Source of the DNA: DATFRY01 sp963764695
GTDB lineage: Bacteria; Myxococcota_A; Polyangia; Haliangiales; Haliangiaceae
DNA length: 64,000 bases
Reading direction: 5' to 3'
Assembly (NCBI GenBank): GCA_963764695.1
Contig: CAVXTW010000003.1
Coordinates: 248,001-312,000 of the forward strand
Part shown: in pieces, positions 8,557 to 16,922 of the stretch
Position numbering within the stretch: position 1 is the first letter of the stretch
Layout of the letters: the number at the start of each line of letters is the position of its first letter
Made by a program: the position numbers and the translations under genes
Notes under the pieces: generated by a model
The model's input: the letters and a program-made list of their open reading frames with translations, nothing else
The model's database searches: none
Told to the model about the DNA's origin: nothing

Positions 8557-8889
8557 GTGCTACTGTCGTGGCCATGGGGCGGGTGCGAGCGGGCGTGGCT
8601 CATCTTCTCATCGCTGTTCTTGCTGTGCGTATCGGCCTGCAAGGACAGCAAACAGAACGCTCCGGAGCCGGAGCCCGAGACAGCGCCGGCGCCGGCCGCC
8701 TGCGCGACCGACTCGGACTGCCCCGACACGTGGATCTGCCTGGCGAGCAAGTGCTCGAACCCGAACCCGGCAGCCATCTACACCGATCCCTCGAACGCGG
8801 TCACCCCCGACAAGGTCGGCCGCGAGATCGAGCAGCTCGGCCAGCAGCGCGAGCAGGACGTCGACCGAGAAGTCGAGTCCGCCCAGTAA
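8557..8889 (+). CDS. Small Cys-containing lipoprotein
   Basis: Putative 110-residue lipoprotein starting at GTG 8557, divergent from the selenoprotein gene. A hydrophobic stretch (WLIFSSLFLLCVSAC) ends in a lipobox whose Cys (about residue 28) would be acylated. An acidic/Pro linker follows (PEPEPETAPAPA). Then comes a four-Cys motif, CATDSDCPDTWICLASKC, of a kind common in myxobacterial surface lipoproteins. The tail is charged and helical (REIEQLGQQREQDVDRE). The function is unknown. The start is uncertain because no strong ribosome-binding site precedes it. Confidence 0.65.
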   Translation: MLLSWPWGGCERAWLIFSSLFLLCVSACKDSKQNAPEPEPETAPAPAACATDSDCPDTWICLASKCSNPNPAAIYTDPSNAVTPDKVGREIEQLGQQREQDVDREVESAQ

Positions 8890-8936
8890 GAGCGAGGCCG
8901 AGCCACCAGCGTCCGCGAAGCCACCCGCCGCACGGA

Positions 8937-10725
8937 TCAGTCGATCTCGGTGGCGGTGATGACGTGGAAGGCGGTGGCGATCTCGCCGAAGTCGCCCTTG
9001 GTCTGGACGGCGAGGCCGCCCGGGCTCTGCTCGAAGGTGCCCAGGACGTCGAAGAGCTGGCCGAAGATGCCGATGCGCTCGACAAGGCCGCTGGTATGGG
9101 TGACGCGGAAGAACGGGTCGAACTCGAGGCCCGGCTCCGCGATGACGTCGTAGTGATCGTTGGGGCCGCTGTCCCAGTCCCACACCTGCACCGTCGCGGT
9201 CACTGATCCGGCGATGAGGTCGGTCGAGATCGCCCAGCCCGGGTCAACGTCGTCGCCGTCCGGCGTGGCGTCGTCGTCGAAGTCAACCGGCTGGCCGCCG
9301 AGGAACTGCATGTCTTCGGCGAACCAGTCGGCGCAGCAGCCTCCCGACGCGTGGTCAACCAGGCGGCTCACCCGGTAGGTCACCCGGTGCTTCTTCTTCG
9401 GGTTCCAGTGGCCGGGCTCGTCGGTGCGGACCAGCTTGACGAGCGCGCTCTTGTCGACTCCTCCCAGCTGTTCGCCGTCCTCGTCGTAATGGTGCTTCTC
9501 GACGACGATCGGCTCCTTCTTGATCCCGAAGGCTGGCCACGCGTCCAGGGCCGGCAGCAGGAGGAACGGGCTGCTGTCGTGGTAGTCGGGCGAAGGGGAG
9601 GTTCCCTCGAGCGCGTGCCTGTCGCTCAGCCACTCGTTGGCCTGCTCGAACGGAGTAAGCGCGAGGTCGTACGACTCCGTGGAGCTCATGACACCGAGGA
9701 CGATTGCCGGGCGATCCGGCGCGCGGACGAAGTCGATCCAGTCGGCCGCGGCGCCGCCGGCTTCCGCGTTGCCGGCGCGCGTGCAGAAGACATCGATGAA
9801 CTCGCCCGCCTTGTAGCTTTCGCGCTCGGTGGCCGGCACGGCGGCGTGGGTCAGGATCCGGGCCCACTGGGTCTCCGCGTCCAGGCTGCCGCTGGCGATG
9901 ACCGGCAGGGCCGACAGGATCAGGTTCGGCTCATGGTCGTAGTCGCCCCACGTCGTCGCCCACATGATGGAGGTGACGTCCCCAGGCCCTCATCTGCAAG
10001 ACCGAGATGGCGAGCGGCGTCACGTCCGGCTCGTCGAAGACAAGCGTCTCCCAGCTGCACGGTGAGGCGACGCCCGGCGTGGTCCCGGCACCGCCCGGCA
10101 CGTGCTGGTTGGCGCCCGCCGCCAGGTGATGGAGGGCGAAGCCAAGCATCCCGTCGGTCAGCACCGCGCTGTCGTTGTCGCCGGTCGAGCGCAGCGTGAT
10201 CGCGACCTCCAGGTGGATCATGCCGGGGTCGGTCGCCGGCTTGCCGAGCTTCATCGTGGTGGGCCAGACCTTGAGGAAGCCCATCGGCCCGCTCGGCGAC
10301 TGCCATCCGGTCCCGTTGCCGATGAGCTGGCCGATCGACGCGCTGCCGGCGCCCGCCAGGTCGTAGACCACGGTCAGCAGTCGGTCCTCGCCGTCGGGCT
10401 TTTCCTGGGTCGGCGCGCACGACATGCCGGGCCGGTCGGCGTCGAGGAAGACCTTCACATCGCCGCGGTTCGAGTCGATCGGTCTGGGCACCCGCAGGCC
10501 GACGTACAGCGTCTCGTCGATGAGGAGCAGGCGGAGCGAGCCGTTCTTCCCTCCGGCGGCGAAGTTGGACAGCGGGAAGCCGATGCCGTTGGCGTACTCG
10601 AGGTCGTTGACCGCGCCGTCGATGGCCGGGGGCGTGCAGGTGCCCAGGCAGGGCGGCACGAAGGTCTCGGCGCGCGCACCGGTCTCGAACGCGAGCAGCG
10701 CGGCCAGCATGGCGATGTGTCGCAT
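8937..10725 (-). pseudogene. Secreted CBM9/DOMON-like protein, copy B (single frameshift)
   Basis: The ATG at 10725 overlaps the stop of copy A (TGATG). A signal peptide (MRHIAMLAALLAFETGARA) is followed by a CBM9/DOMON-like domain (PPAIDGAVNDLEYANGIGF, LRLLLIDETLYVGLRVP, VKVFLDADRPG). The frame then breaks near 9980-9983 in a run of four C (G on the coding strand). The downstream frame continues without a gap in meaning (DVTSIMWATTWGDYDHEPN) to the stop at 8937. The C-terminal part ends in a conserved block (VQVWDWDSGPNDHYDVIAEP ... FHVITATEID) shared with copy A. Removing one base restores a protein of about 595 residues. The break may be a real mutation or a homopolymer sequencing error. 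Function unknown; extracellular binding is the best guess. Confidence 0.7.
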
Positions 10726-12552
10726 CAGTCGATCTCCTCGGCGGTGATGACGTGGAAGGCGGTGCCGATCTCGCCCTCGTTCCCCTTGGTCTGGACGGCC
10801 ATGCCCTCCGGGTTCTGTTCGAAGGTGCCGAGCGAGTGGATCAGGTTGCCGAACAGGTCCACCCGCTCGACCAGGCCGCTCGTGTGGGTGATGCGGAAGA
10901 ACGGGTCCCAGGACAGAAGCTCCGGAACCACGTCGTAGTGGTCGTTGGGGCTCGCGTCCCAGTCCCACACCTGCACCGTCGCGGTGACCTGGCCGGCGGC
11001 GAGCACGTGCGAGCCCTTCCAGCCGGGATTGACGTCGTCGCCGTCGGGCGTGCTCCTTCTTGGGATTCCAGTGGCCCGGCTGATCGGTCCGCACCAGCTC
11101 GAGGCTGGCGCTCAGGATCGGTCCCCACCCGATCGGTCCGCCATCGGCCTCCTTCGGGAGCTCGGTGCTGGCGGTCGGCTCCTGCGCGATGCCGAAGACC
11201 GGCCAGGGATCGGTCGGCGGAAGCACGAAGATGTGGATGTGCGAGAGACCGGGGTCGGCTGGCACGGCGACGGAGCCGAGGTCGTGCAGATCGCTCAGCC
11301 AGCTGTTGGCTTGTTCGAAGGGGGTGAGCTGGTCGAGCCCGAGCGCCTCGAAGAGGTGGAACTGATCGTTGTTGAAGTCGGCGAGCAGGAACGCGGGGCG
11401 GTCGGTCGCCCGCGTGGCTTCGACGAACTCCCTGACCTTGACCACCTCTTCGTGGCCGTAGGGCGAGCCGCAGTAGACGTCCACGAACTCGCCGGCCTTG
11501 AAGGGCTTCCGTTCGTCGCCCGGCACCGCGGCTTCGGTCAGCACGCGGGCCCACAGGATCACGCTCTCAGGGTCGGTGTCGTCGGTCACCCCCGCGCTCG
11601 CGATGACCGGTCGGCTCGTCAGGAGCAGGTCCGTGGAAAAGGTGGTCTGGTCCTCTGGATAGGAAGTCGGGACCATCGGGTCGAGCTGGTTGAATGCGCG
11701 GCGGGCGTTGATCTCCTCGATGAGGTAAGGCACGGAGTACTCCGCGATGTCGCTCAGGCAGACGATCTCGCGGTCCAGGATCACGTTGGCGAGCTCCACC
11801 ACGTCGGGCGTGCTGTGGTTGAAGTCCCACGAGGCCATCGACAGCGGCACGCCGACGACCTGGGTGAAGTCGAGCGTCTCCCAGGTGCACGGCAGGTCGG
11901 AGCTCGGCGGCTTGGACGCCGAGCCGGGCATATGCTCGAGGCTGCCGGTGGCGGTGTGACGGACGGCCAGCCCGAGGCTGCCGTCGCTGATGACGGTGCT
12001 CGAGCTCGCGCCCTGCGGCCGCAGCCGCACCGCGATCTCGACGTGCACCATGCCCGGGTCGCCGGCCGGCTCCGAGACCGACACCGTGGTCTGCCACAGC
12101 TTGAGCCACGGATTGGGCGGACCCGGCACCTGCCAGCTGGGTGGACCAGAGCTTGAGCCACCAGTTCGGCCCCAGCGGCGCCTGCCAGCCGACGCCGTTG
12201 CCGACCAGCTGGGTCACCGCCGAGTCGGGCCGGTCCGCGTCGAGGAGGATTCGCGATCTCGCCGCGCGACGTCCCGGTGGGCGCCGGCACGCGCAGGCCG
12301 ACGTGGAGCTTCTCCCCCTGGAGGTGCAGCCGGAGCGCGCCGTTCGGGCCGCCGGCGTCGAAGTTCGACAGCGGAAAGCCAACCCCGCTGGCGTACTCGG
12401 CGTCGCCGACCGCCCCGTCGAACAGCCGGCGCGGCGCACGCAGAGCCCTGGCACGGCGGCAAGAAGGTGTCGGCCTGGGCCGGCAGCGAGGCCGTCGCGG
12501 CGAGGGCGGCCGCCGCGACGACCAGGTTCCGATCACGAGTCGCTCGTCTCAT
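10725..12552 (-). pseudogene. Secreted CBM9/DOMON-like protein, copy A (multiply disrupted paralog of copy B)
   Basis: Starts at ATG 12552 with a signal peptide (MRRATRDRNLVVAAAALAAT...) and the same DTFLPPC / FDGAVGDAEYASGVGFPLSNF domain as copy B, but the frame breaks repeatedly. There is a shift near 12440 and another near 12250. About 33 residues present in copy B are missing after DADRPDSA. Near 12130-12180 the segment WQ-P-GP-WLKLW occurs twice in different frames, as if two paralogs were joined. Near 11055 about 40 residues are lost and the frame shifts between GHWNPKK and TPDGDDVNPGW. The end (VQVWDWDASPNDHYDVVPEL ... FHVITAEEID) is intact. Either a decaying tandem paralog or an assembly collapse of similar copies. 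Confidence 0.65.
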
Positions 12553-12612
12553 GCCCCAGGAACGGAGCACCGAGCGGATCTTCCCGCCCGAACGAGCCGC
12601 AGCCCTGACGCC

Positions 12613-13028
12613 CTACCTGTCTTCGTCCGGGTCCTTGCCCGCCGCCTCGTTGGCGGCGGGGATTGCCTCCGGCGGCGCGTCACAGGTGACCACCGCGTCG
12701 TTGGTTCCGCCGATGGAGCTGCCGAAGCAGTAGGACCCCAGCAGGTCGTTCCGGACCAGCCCGCCGAAGGGCGTGCAGGTGCCGCCACCGATCCCGCACA
12801 GCACCGCGGTCCCTCTGCCCGGAGTGGCCGTGTTCTCGCATGAGAGTCCGATCGGCTCCGAGTTCAGGACGAACGTGTCGCAGATCTGCCCGAGAGTGAC
12901 GTTGTCGCAGTTGTTGCCACCGCAGGCGACCTTCACGGCTCCTCGCTGGCATGTGCAGCTGCCGGAAGGACGAGAGCGATCGTTGCGAGCGCGCACATCG
13001 AGAACGTTGCCTTCTTCACGATTGTCAT
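12613..13028 (-). pseudogene. Small secreted Cys-rich protein, frame broken after the signal peptide
   Basis: A good ribosome-binding site (GGAGGGG) precedes ATG 13028, and the first frame encodes a clear signal peptide (MTIVKKATFSMCALATIALV then LPAAAHA) but stops within a few codons. The adjacent frame carries a Cys-rich mature region: CTCQRGAVKVACGGNNCDN, ICDTFVLN, LSCENTATPGRGTAVLCGI, GTCTPFGG, SYCFGSSIGG, VVTCDAPPEA, ending at 12613. A one-base change near 12950 would join them into a protein of about 137 residues. No family is recognised. It lies just upstream of copies A and B in the same direction and could be the first gene of that operon. Confidence 0.6.
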
Positions 13029-13169
13029 GGTTCCCCTCCGTTGTTGTCCGGTCCCGGGTCCATAGCAACCGGCGTTCCGGCGCCGTCGCGGCGCAACCAC
13101 GCGGAGAATCGCGGGCGGCCTGATTGCGGCCTGCCAAGCTGCACTGCCAGGAATGGCAGTTTCGAGACG

Positions 13170-14003
13170 TCACTTGAGATAGCGATACAGCGTCCGCACG
13201 CCGATTCCGAGATCGCGCGCCGCTCGCTCGCGGTTCCCGTGACAGAGGTCCAGTACCTGGCGCACGTAGGCCCTCACGAACTCCTCGCGCGCCTCGACCA
13301 GCGGGCGAATGCCCTGCGCCGGGCTCGCAGCCGCGGGCGCAGTGCCGTCGAGTCGCAGGTCGGCCGGCCCGATGGTCTGCCCGTCGGCAAGGACCGCGGC
13401 CCGGCGCATGCACGCTCGCAGCGCGCGCACGTTGCCCGGCCAGTCATGGGCCGCGAGGCGCTCCTGGGCCCAGGCCGTGAGCGTGTGAGCACTCAGGCCG
13501 AGTTGCCGCTCGGCCTCGCGCAGGAAGAAGCGCGCGAGAACCGGGATGTCGTCCCGCCGTGCGACCAGGCGCGGTACGTCGATCACCACCTCCTCGAGGC
13601 GAAAGCGAAGATCCTCCCGGAACCGCCCGGCGACCACCTCGGACCGGAGGTCGCGGTGAGTGGCCGCCACGATGCGAAAATCGACCTGGCGTGGCCGGAT
13701 CTCGCCCAGGCGAGTGACCTCTCGCTGCTCGAGCACGCGAAGCAGCGCCGCCTGTACTGCCAGCGGCATGTCGCCGACCTCGTCGAGAAAGAGGGTCGAG
13801 CCGTCGGCAGACTCCACCAGGTTGAGCGCCACCACGGCACGATCGCGCCGGTCACTGGCCGCATGGATGGCCCGGGCGACCAGCTCCTTGCCCGAACCGG
13901 ACGGGCCGCGCACGAGGACGGACAGATCCGACCGACCCACCCGACGCACCAGCTCGCGCACCTCGGCCAGGGCCGCCGAGTCGCCAACCAGCCCATGCTC
14001 CAT
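13170..14003 (-). CDS. Sigma-54 (NtrC-like) regulator lacking the GAFTGA segment
   Basis: AAA+ enhancer-binding protein with Walker A GPSGSGKE near residue 35, Walker B TLFLDEVGDMP, sensor stretch FRIVAATHRDL, an R-finger region FREDLRFRLEEVVIDVP, and a C-terminal Fis helix-turn-helix (NRERAARDLGIGVRTLYRYL). Length 277 with no N-terminal sensor domain. Between VVALN and LVESADGSTLFLDE about 30 residues usual in the family are absent; these normally carry the ESELFGHEKGAFTGA loop that contacts sigma-54. The gap is in frame. Without it the protein should not remodel sigma-54 holoenzyme, so it may be inactive, act only as a DNA-binding repressor, or reflect a local assembly deletion. It lies upstream of, and on the same strand as, the secreted gene array. 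Confidence 0.8.
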   Translation of the reverse strand: MEHGLVGDSAALAEVRELVRRVGRSDLSVLVRGPSGSGKELVARAIHAASDRRDRAVVALNLVESADGSTLFLDEVGDMPLAVQAALLRVLEQREVTRLGEIRPRQVDFRIVAATHRDLRSEVVAGRFREDLRFRLEEVVIDVPRLVARRDDIPVLARFFLREAERQLGLSAHTLTAWAQERLAAHDWPGNVRALRACMRRAAVLADGQTIGPADLRLDGTAPAAASPAQGIRPLVEAREEFVRAYVRQVLDLCHGNRERAARDLGIGVRTLYRYLK

Positions 14004-14097
14004 GATCGATGCCGACGGCCCCCCCAGGAAATGGATGCCATGGACTGGCGCAGCCCGCTGTCAATGAACTCTCAAATCGACCCCACAGTGCTGCTGG

Positions 14098-14137
14098 ACA
14101 CGATCACACGATCAGTCACACGACCCGTCACACGACC
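14098..14137. repeat. Four short direct repeats ACACGAYC
   Basis: ACACGATC at 14098-14105 and 14106-14113, then ACACGACC at 14118-14125 and 14130-14137, spaced 8, 12 and 12 bases. They lie between the end of the LamG-like lipoprotein gene and the start of the sigma-54 regulator gene. They could be regulator binding sites (iteron-like) or simple slippage. Confidence 0.5.
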
Positions 14138-14140
14138 GTC

Positions 14141-15587
14141 TCACGGTGCCGCGCGGCACGGCAGCGCGCGCTTGTAGATGCGCAGGTCGTCGATGCTGCC
14201 GGCGAAGTACGGGGTGCCGAAGACGTTGCGCCCCAGGTTGGGCGAGATGTCGCTCGTCATGTCGAAGGCACCCTGCTCGGTGAGGGTGCTCTGGTGGGCT
14301 CCGTCGATGCAGAGCGAGATGGTGCCGGCCTCGGCGCTCCGGCTCACGCGGAAGAAGTGCCACGCGTCGTCGCGCGGCGGAGCGCCGCCCAGGCACGGGG
14401 CCGGCTGGGGCGCCTTGCCGCTGCCGTCATCGTAGAAGTAGCAGACGTTGATGAGCGGCTCGGTCTCGTCGAGAAAGAAGATGGTCCCGCCCGCGACGTC
14501 CGTGTCCCAGTCCGAGTAGAGCACCGTGTCGAACGAGGGCTGCGGGGTGGCGACGTTGGCCCAGAACTGGATGGTGAAGTCGGCCCGGTAGTCCATGGGC
14601 GAGCCCTCGGAGAACATGAACTGCCCCTCGGCGAAGACGCGCGCGTCGCCGTACTCCTCGCTCAGCGAGTCGCCCGGCACGGTGATGTTGTCGGGCATGT
14701 CGTTGTTGAGGTTGCGGAGCGTCGCGCCGCCGCACAGGTCGGCCAGTGCCTCCTCGCCGTCGAAGGTGGCGGCGAAGGAGCACTTGCCCGGGAAGATCTC
14801 CCCTTCCCCGCCGAGCAGGGTGACGCTGAAGTCGAACGCGATGGGAGGCCCGTCGCTCGCGTCCGCGGCCGGCAGCGAGACGAGGATCCGGTCGCCGGCC
14901 AGCGCCTCCACGTCAACCGACAGAATCGCTCGGCTCGACCGAGGTGAGGAACGAGGGCGACAGCTGCGTGTCGTGGCGCGCGTTGCGCGAGACCACGAAC
15001 CGCCGCTGCTGCCCCTCATCGAACCCCTCCGGCAGCCGGAACGTGCCGGTGAGACGATAGCTGCCGCTGGCGGGCGGGACGAAGACAAGGACCGGCGCCG
15101 TCGTCCCCTCGGGCGCGGGTACCAGCACCAGCGAATCGCCGACCCCCGCGCAGACGTCCGCGGTGGCCCCGCCGGCGCAGTTCACGATGGCCGGCCCTGC
15201 GTCGCCGCTCACCCAGGCGTCGGCGCCCTGGACATCGCCCGGCGCCAGCTCGTCGAAGCCGGCACCGTCGGCGTCGCCGCGATCGACAAGGTAGAACCAG
15301 CGGCCGTTGGCGCCGCCCTGCTCGAGGGTGAAGTCGGCCACCGGATCGCCCTGGCACGGCGCCGGGCAGCCCGCGCCGCCGTCGTCGCCGCCGTCATCGT
15401 CGGTGGCGTTGTCGCCGCCGTCGTCGCCGTCGTCGCCGTCATCGTCGGCGGTGTCGCCGCCGTCGTCGCCGAGGGTCCCTTCGTCGTCAACGTTCTCGTC
15501 GAAGAGCGACTGACTGCAGCCGAGGAGGACGGAGAGGAGGAGGGGCGCGGCCAGCCGACCGGTGATGGGGGGAACCACGGTGGGCAC
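14141..15587 (-). pseudogene. LamG/concanavalin A-like lipoprotein (single frameshift)
   Basis: Starts at GTG 15587 (or GTG 15578) with a lipoprotein signal ending in LLLSVLLGC. A low-complexity Asp/Gly linker (about 15380-15480, repeated DDGG units) and a predicted beta-rich region follow (SYRLTGTFRLPEGFDEGQQ). The frame breaks near 14935; the next frame continues RAILSVDVEALAGDRILVSLP to the stop at 14141. The C-terminal ~200 residues resemble a LamG/concanavalin A-like lectin domain (DFTIQFWANVA, GTIFFLDETEPLINVCYFY, WHFFRVSRSAEAGTISLCID, GSIDDLRIYKRAL). A one-base correction gives about 480 residues anchored to the outer membrane. A role in surface binding is inferred. Confidence 0.65.
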
Positions 15588-15672
15588 GATAGCGCGCCCC
15601 GGCCCGCCGGAGAAAGCGCCTCGATCGGGCCGCTCGACGCGCGGCTGGAGGCCGCTAACCGCGCGATCGGCC

Positions 15673-16128
15673 TCACACCGCCCGCGCCGGGCGCCGCTGA
15701 AAGCCGCCGATGATCGCACCGGCCAGCGCGCCCTCGGCCACATGGTAGGCCGAGTCGGCCAGCATGAGCGTGAGCGACACGTTGTAGGTGGCGTACTCGA
15801 TGATGCCGCCCTGCAGCGCATCCCACAGGAAGCCGCAGAACAGCCCGAGGATGGCGCCGGCGGCGATCGCCGACCGACCCCGTCGCTCGACGAAGTAGGC
15901 GTGGAAGACCGGATAGACCAGCGCCATCAGCGCCACGTAGATGGCGAAGGCCGTGAAGATCACCGGGATGATGTACCCGGCGCGCTGCACGCCCGGCCCC
16001 AGCCCGGACCGGAACAGCCCGGCCGCGATCACCTCGTGAAACAGGTAACCGAGGTTGAAGATGACGACGAGGGCCGCGATGGCGCCCAGGACGAGCCGCT
16101 TGGTCATCCCTCGTTGGTGCCCGTTCAT
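15673..16128 (-). CDS. Small four-helix membrane protein of unknown function
   Basis: About 150 residues with four hydrophobic segments: RLVLGAIAALVVIFNLGYLF, GYIIPVIFTAFAIYVALMAL, IAAGAILGLFCGFLWDALQG and LADSAYHVAEGALAGAIIGG. Starts at ATG 16128 or, more likely, ATG 16107 (MTKRL). I do not recognise the family. The gene faces the HxlR regulator gene with only a few dozen bases between likely starts, so HxlR control is plausible. Confidence 0.75.
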   Translation of the reverse strand: MNGHQRGMTKRLVLGAIAALVVIFNLGYLFHEVIAAGLFRSGLGPGVQRAGYIIPVIFTAFAIYVALMALVYPVFHAYFVERRGRSAIAAGAILGLFCGFLWDALQGGIIEYATYNVSLTLMLADSAYHVAEGALAGAIIGGFQRRPARAV

Positions 16129-16158
16129 GAGCAGATATGCAAGAATGGACAGAAATGA

Positions 16159-16167
16159 TACCAGGTA
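16159..16167. promoter_or_regulatory. Possible HxlR operator palindrome
   Basis: TACCAGGTA is a perfect 9-bp palindrome in the very short gap between the divergent membrane-protein and HxlR genes. It would sit upstream of the HxlR gene only if the ATG at 16173 is used, and upstream of the membrane-protein start. Assignment as an operator is inference from position and symmetry. Confidence 0.25.
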
Positions 16168-16172
16168 CGAAA

Positions 16173-16511
16173 ATGGAAGCGAACAAGGCGCTCACGCGAG
16201 CTGCGTGCCCGATCGTCCGCTTCAACGCTCTGACCGGCGGCAAGTACAAGCTGCGGATCATGTGGGAGCTGCGCGAAGGGCCGCGGCGCTACAGCGAGAT
16301 TCGACGCGCCCTGGCGGAGGCCATGTGCGGGCGGTCGATCACGCCGCGGGTCCTGAGCCGCGAGCTGCGCGACCTGGCCGCCGTCCATCTGATCGCGCGC
16401 AAGCAGTTCCCGGGCGTGCCGCCTCGCGTCGAGTACCGCCTGACCGAGCATGGACGCGCCCTGCTCGGCGTCATGCGATCGATCTGCCGCTGGGCAGACC
16501 GTCAGGCGTGA
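16173..16511 (+). CDS. HxlR-family transcriptional regulator
   Basis: Winged-helix regulator of the HxlR/MarR-like class; many members respond to redox or electrophile stress. It shows ACPIVRFNALTGGKYKLRIM (usual CP...GGKWK opening), a helix-turn-helix region RRYSEIRRALAEAM then SITPRVLSRELRDLAAV, and the wing PPRVEYRLTEHGRALL. In-frame ATG codons also exist at 16137 and 16155; 16173 is chosen because family homology begins just after it and a palindrome lies before it. The Cys in ACP is at the position used for thiol sensing in some HxlR proteins. It is divergent from the membrane-protein gene, which it may control. Confidence 0.85.
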   Translation: MEANKALTRAACPIVRFNALTGGKYKLRIMWELREGPRRYSEIRRALAEAMCGRSITPRVLSRELRDLAAVHLIARKQFPGVPPRVEYRLTEHGRALLGVMRSICRWADRQA

Positions 16512-16922
16512 TCCGTCTGCGATCGCAGGCGCGTCGCGGCGCGGCGCAGATCTCGTGTGTGCCTTGATGCGACGTGACGCAGTGACGTCGGCATCACTGG
16601 CTCACCCGTTGAACGGTGCATGCAGTCGCCCGCATCGTCAACGACACGCGAGTCCCGACACATCCGTCGGCAGACTCGCGTCGCGCGATCGATCGCTGCG
16701 TGCAGGGCCGCGCCACCAGTCATTCTTGATTGCCATTCGCAGGGTGGGGCCAGCATTCTGTCCTACACCGAAAATCGAACGATGTAAGGTCGAAGTAAGG
16801 TCAAACGGCGGGCTGTGTTCAGTGAGGGGTGTTAGCTTGGCCGTGGATTCAGGTCCGCGCGAAATGCTGGCTCATCTTCGTCTGCGCGGACGGTCCGACG
16901 ATCCCACCAGGAGGAGTCCACG
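16512..16922. other. 411-base non-coding region upstream of the M4 protease
   Basis: No convincing gene. It contains a tandem direct repeat of 11 bases, GTAAGGTCGAA (16784-16794) and GTAAGGTCAAA (16795-16805), about 120 bases before the protease start, which may be an activator site. The protease ribosome-binding site AGGAGG is at 16909-16914. Confidence 0.45.
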
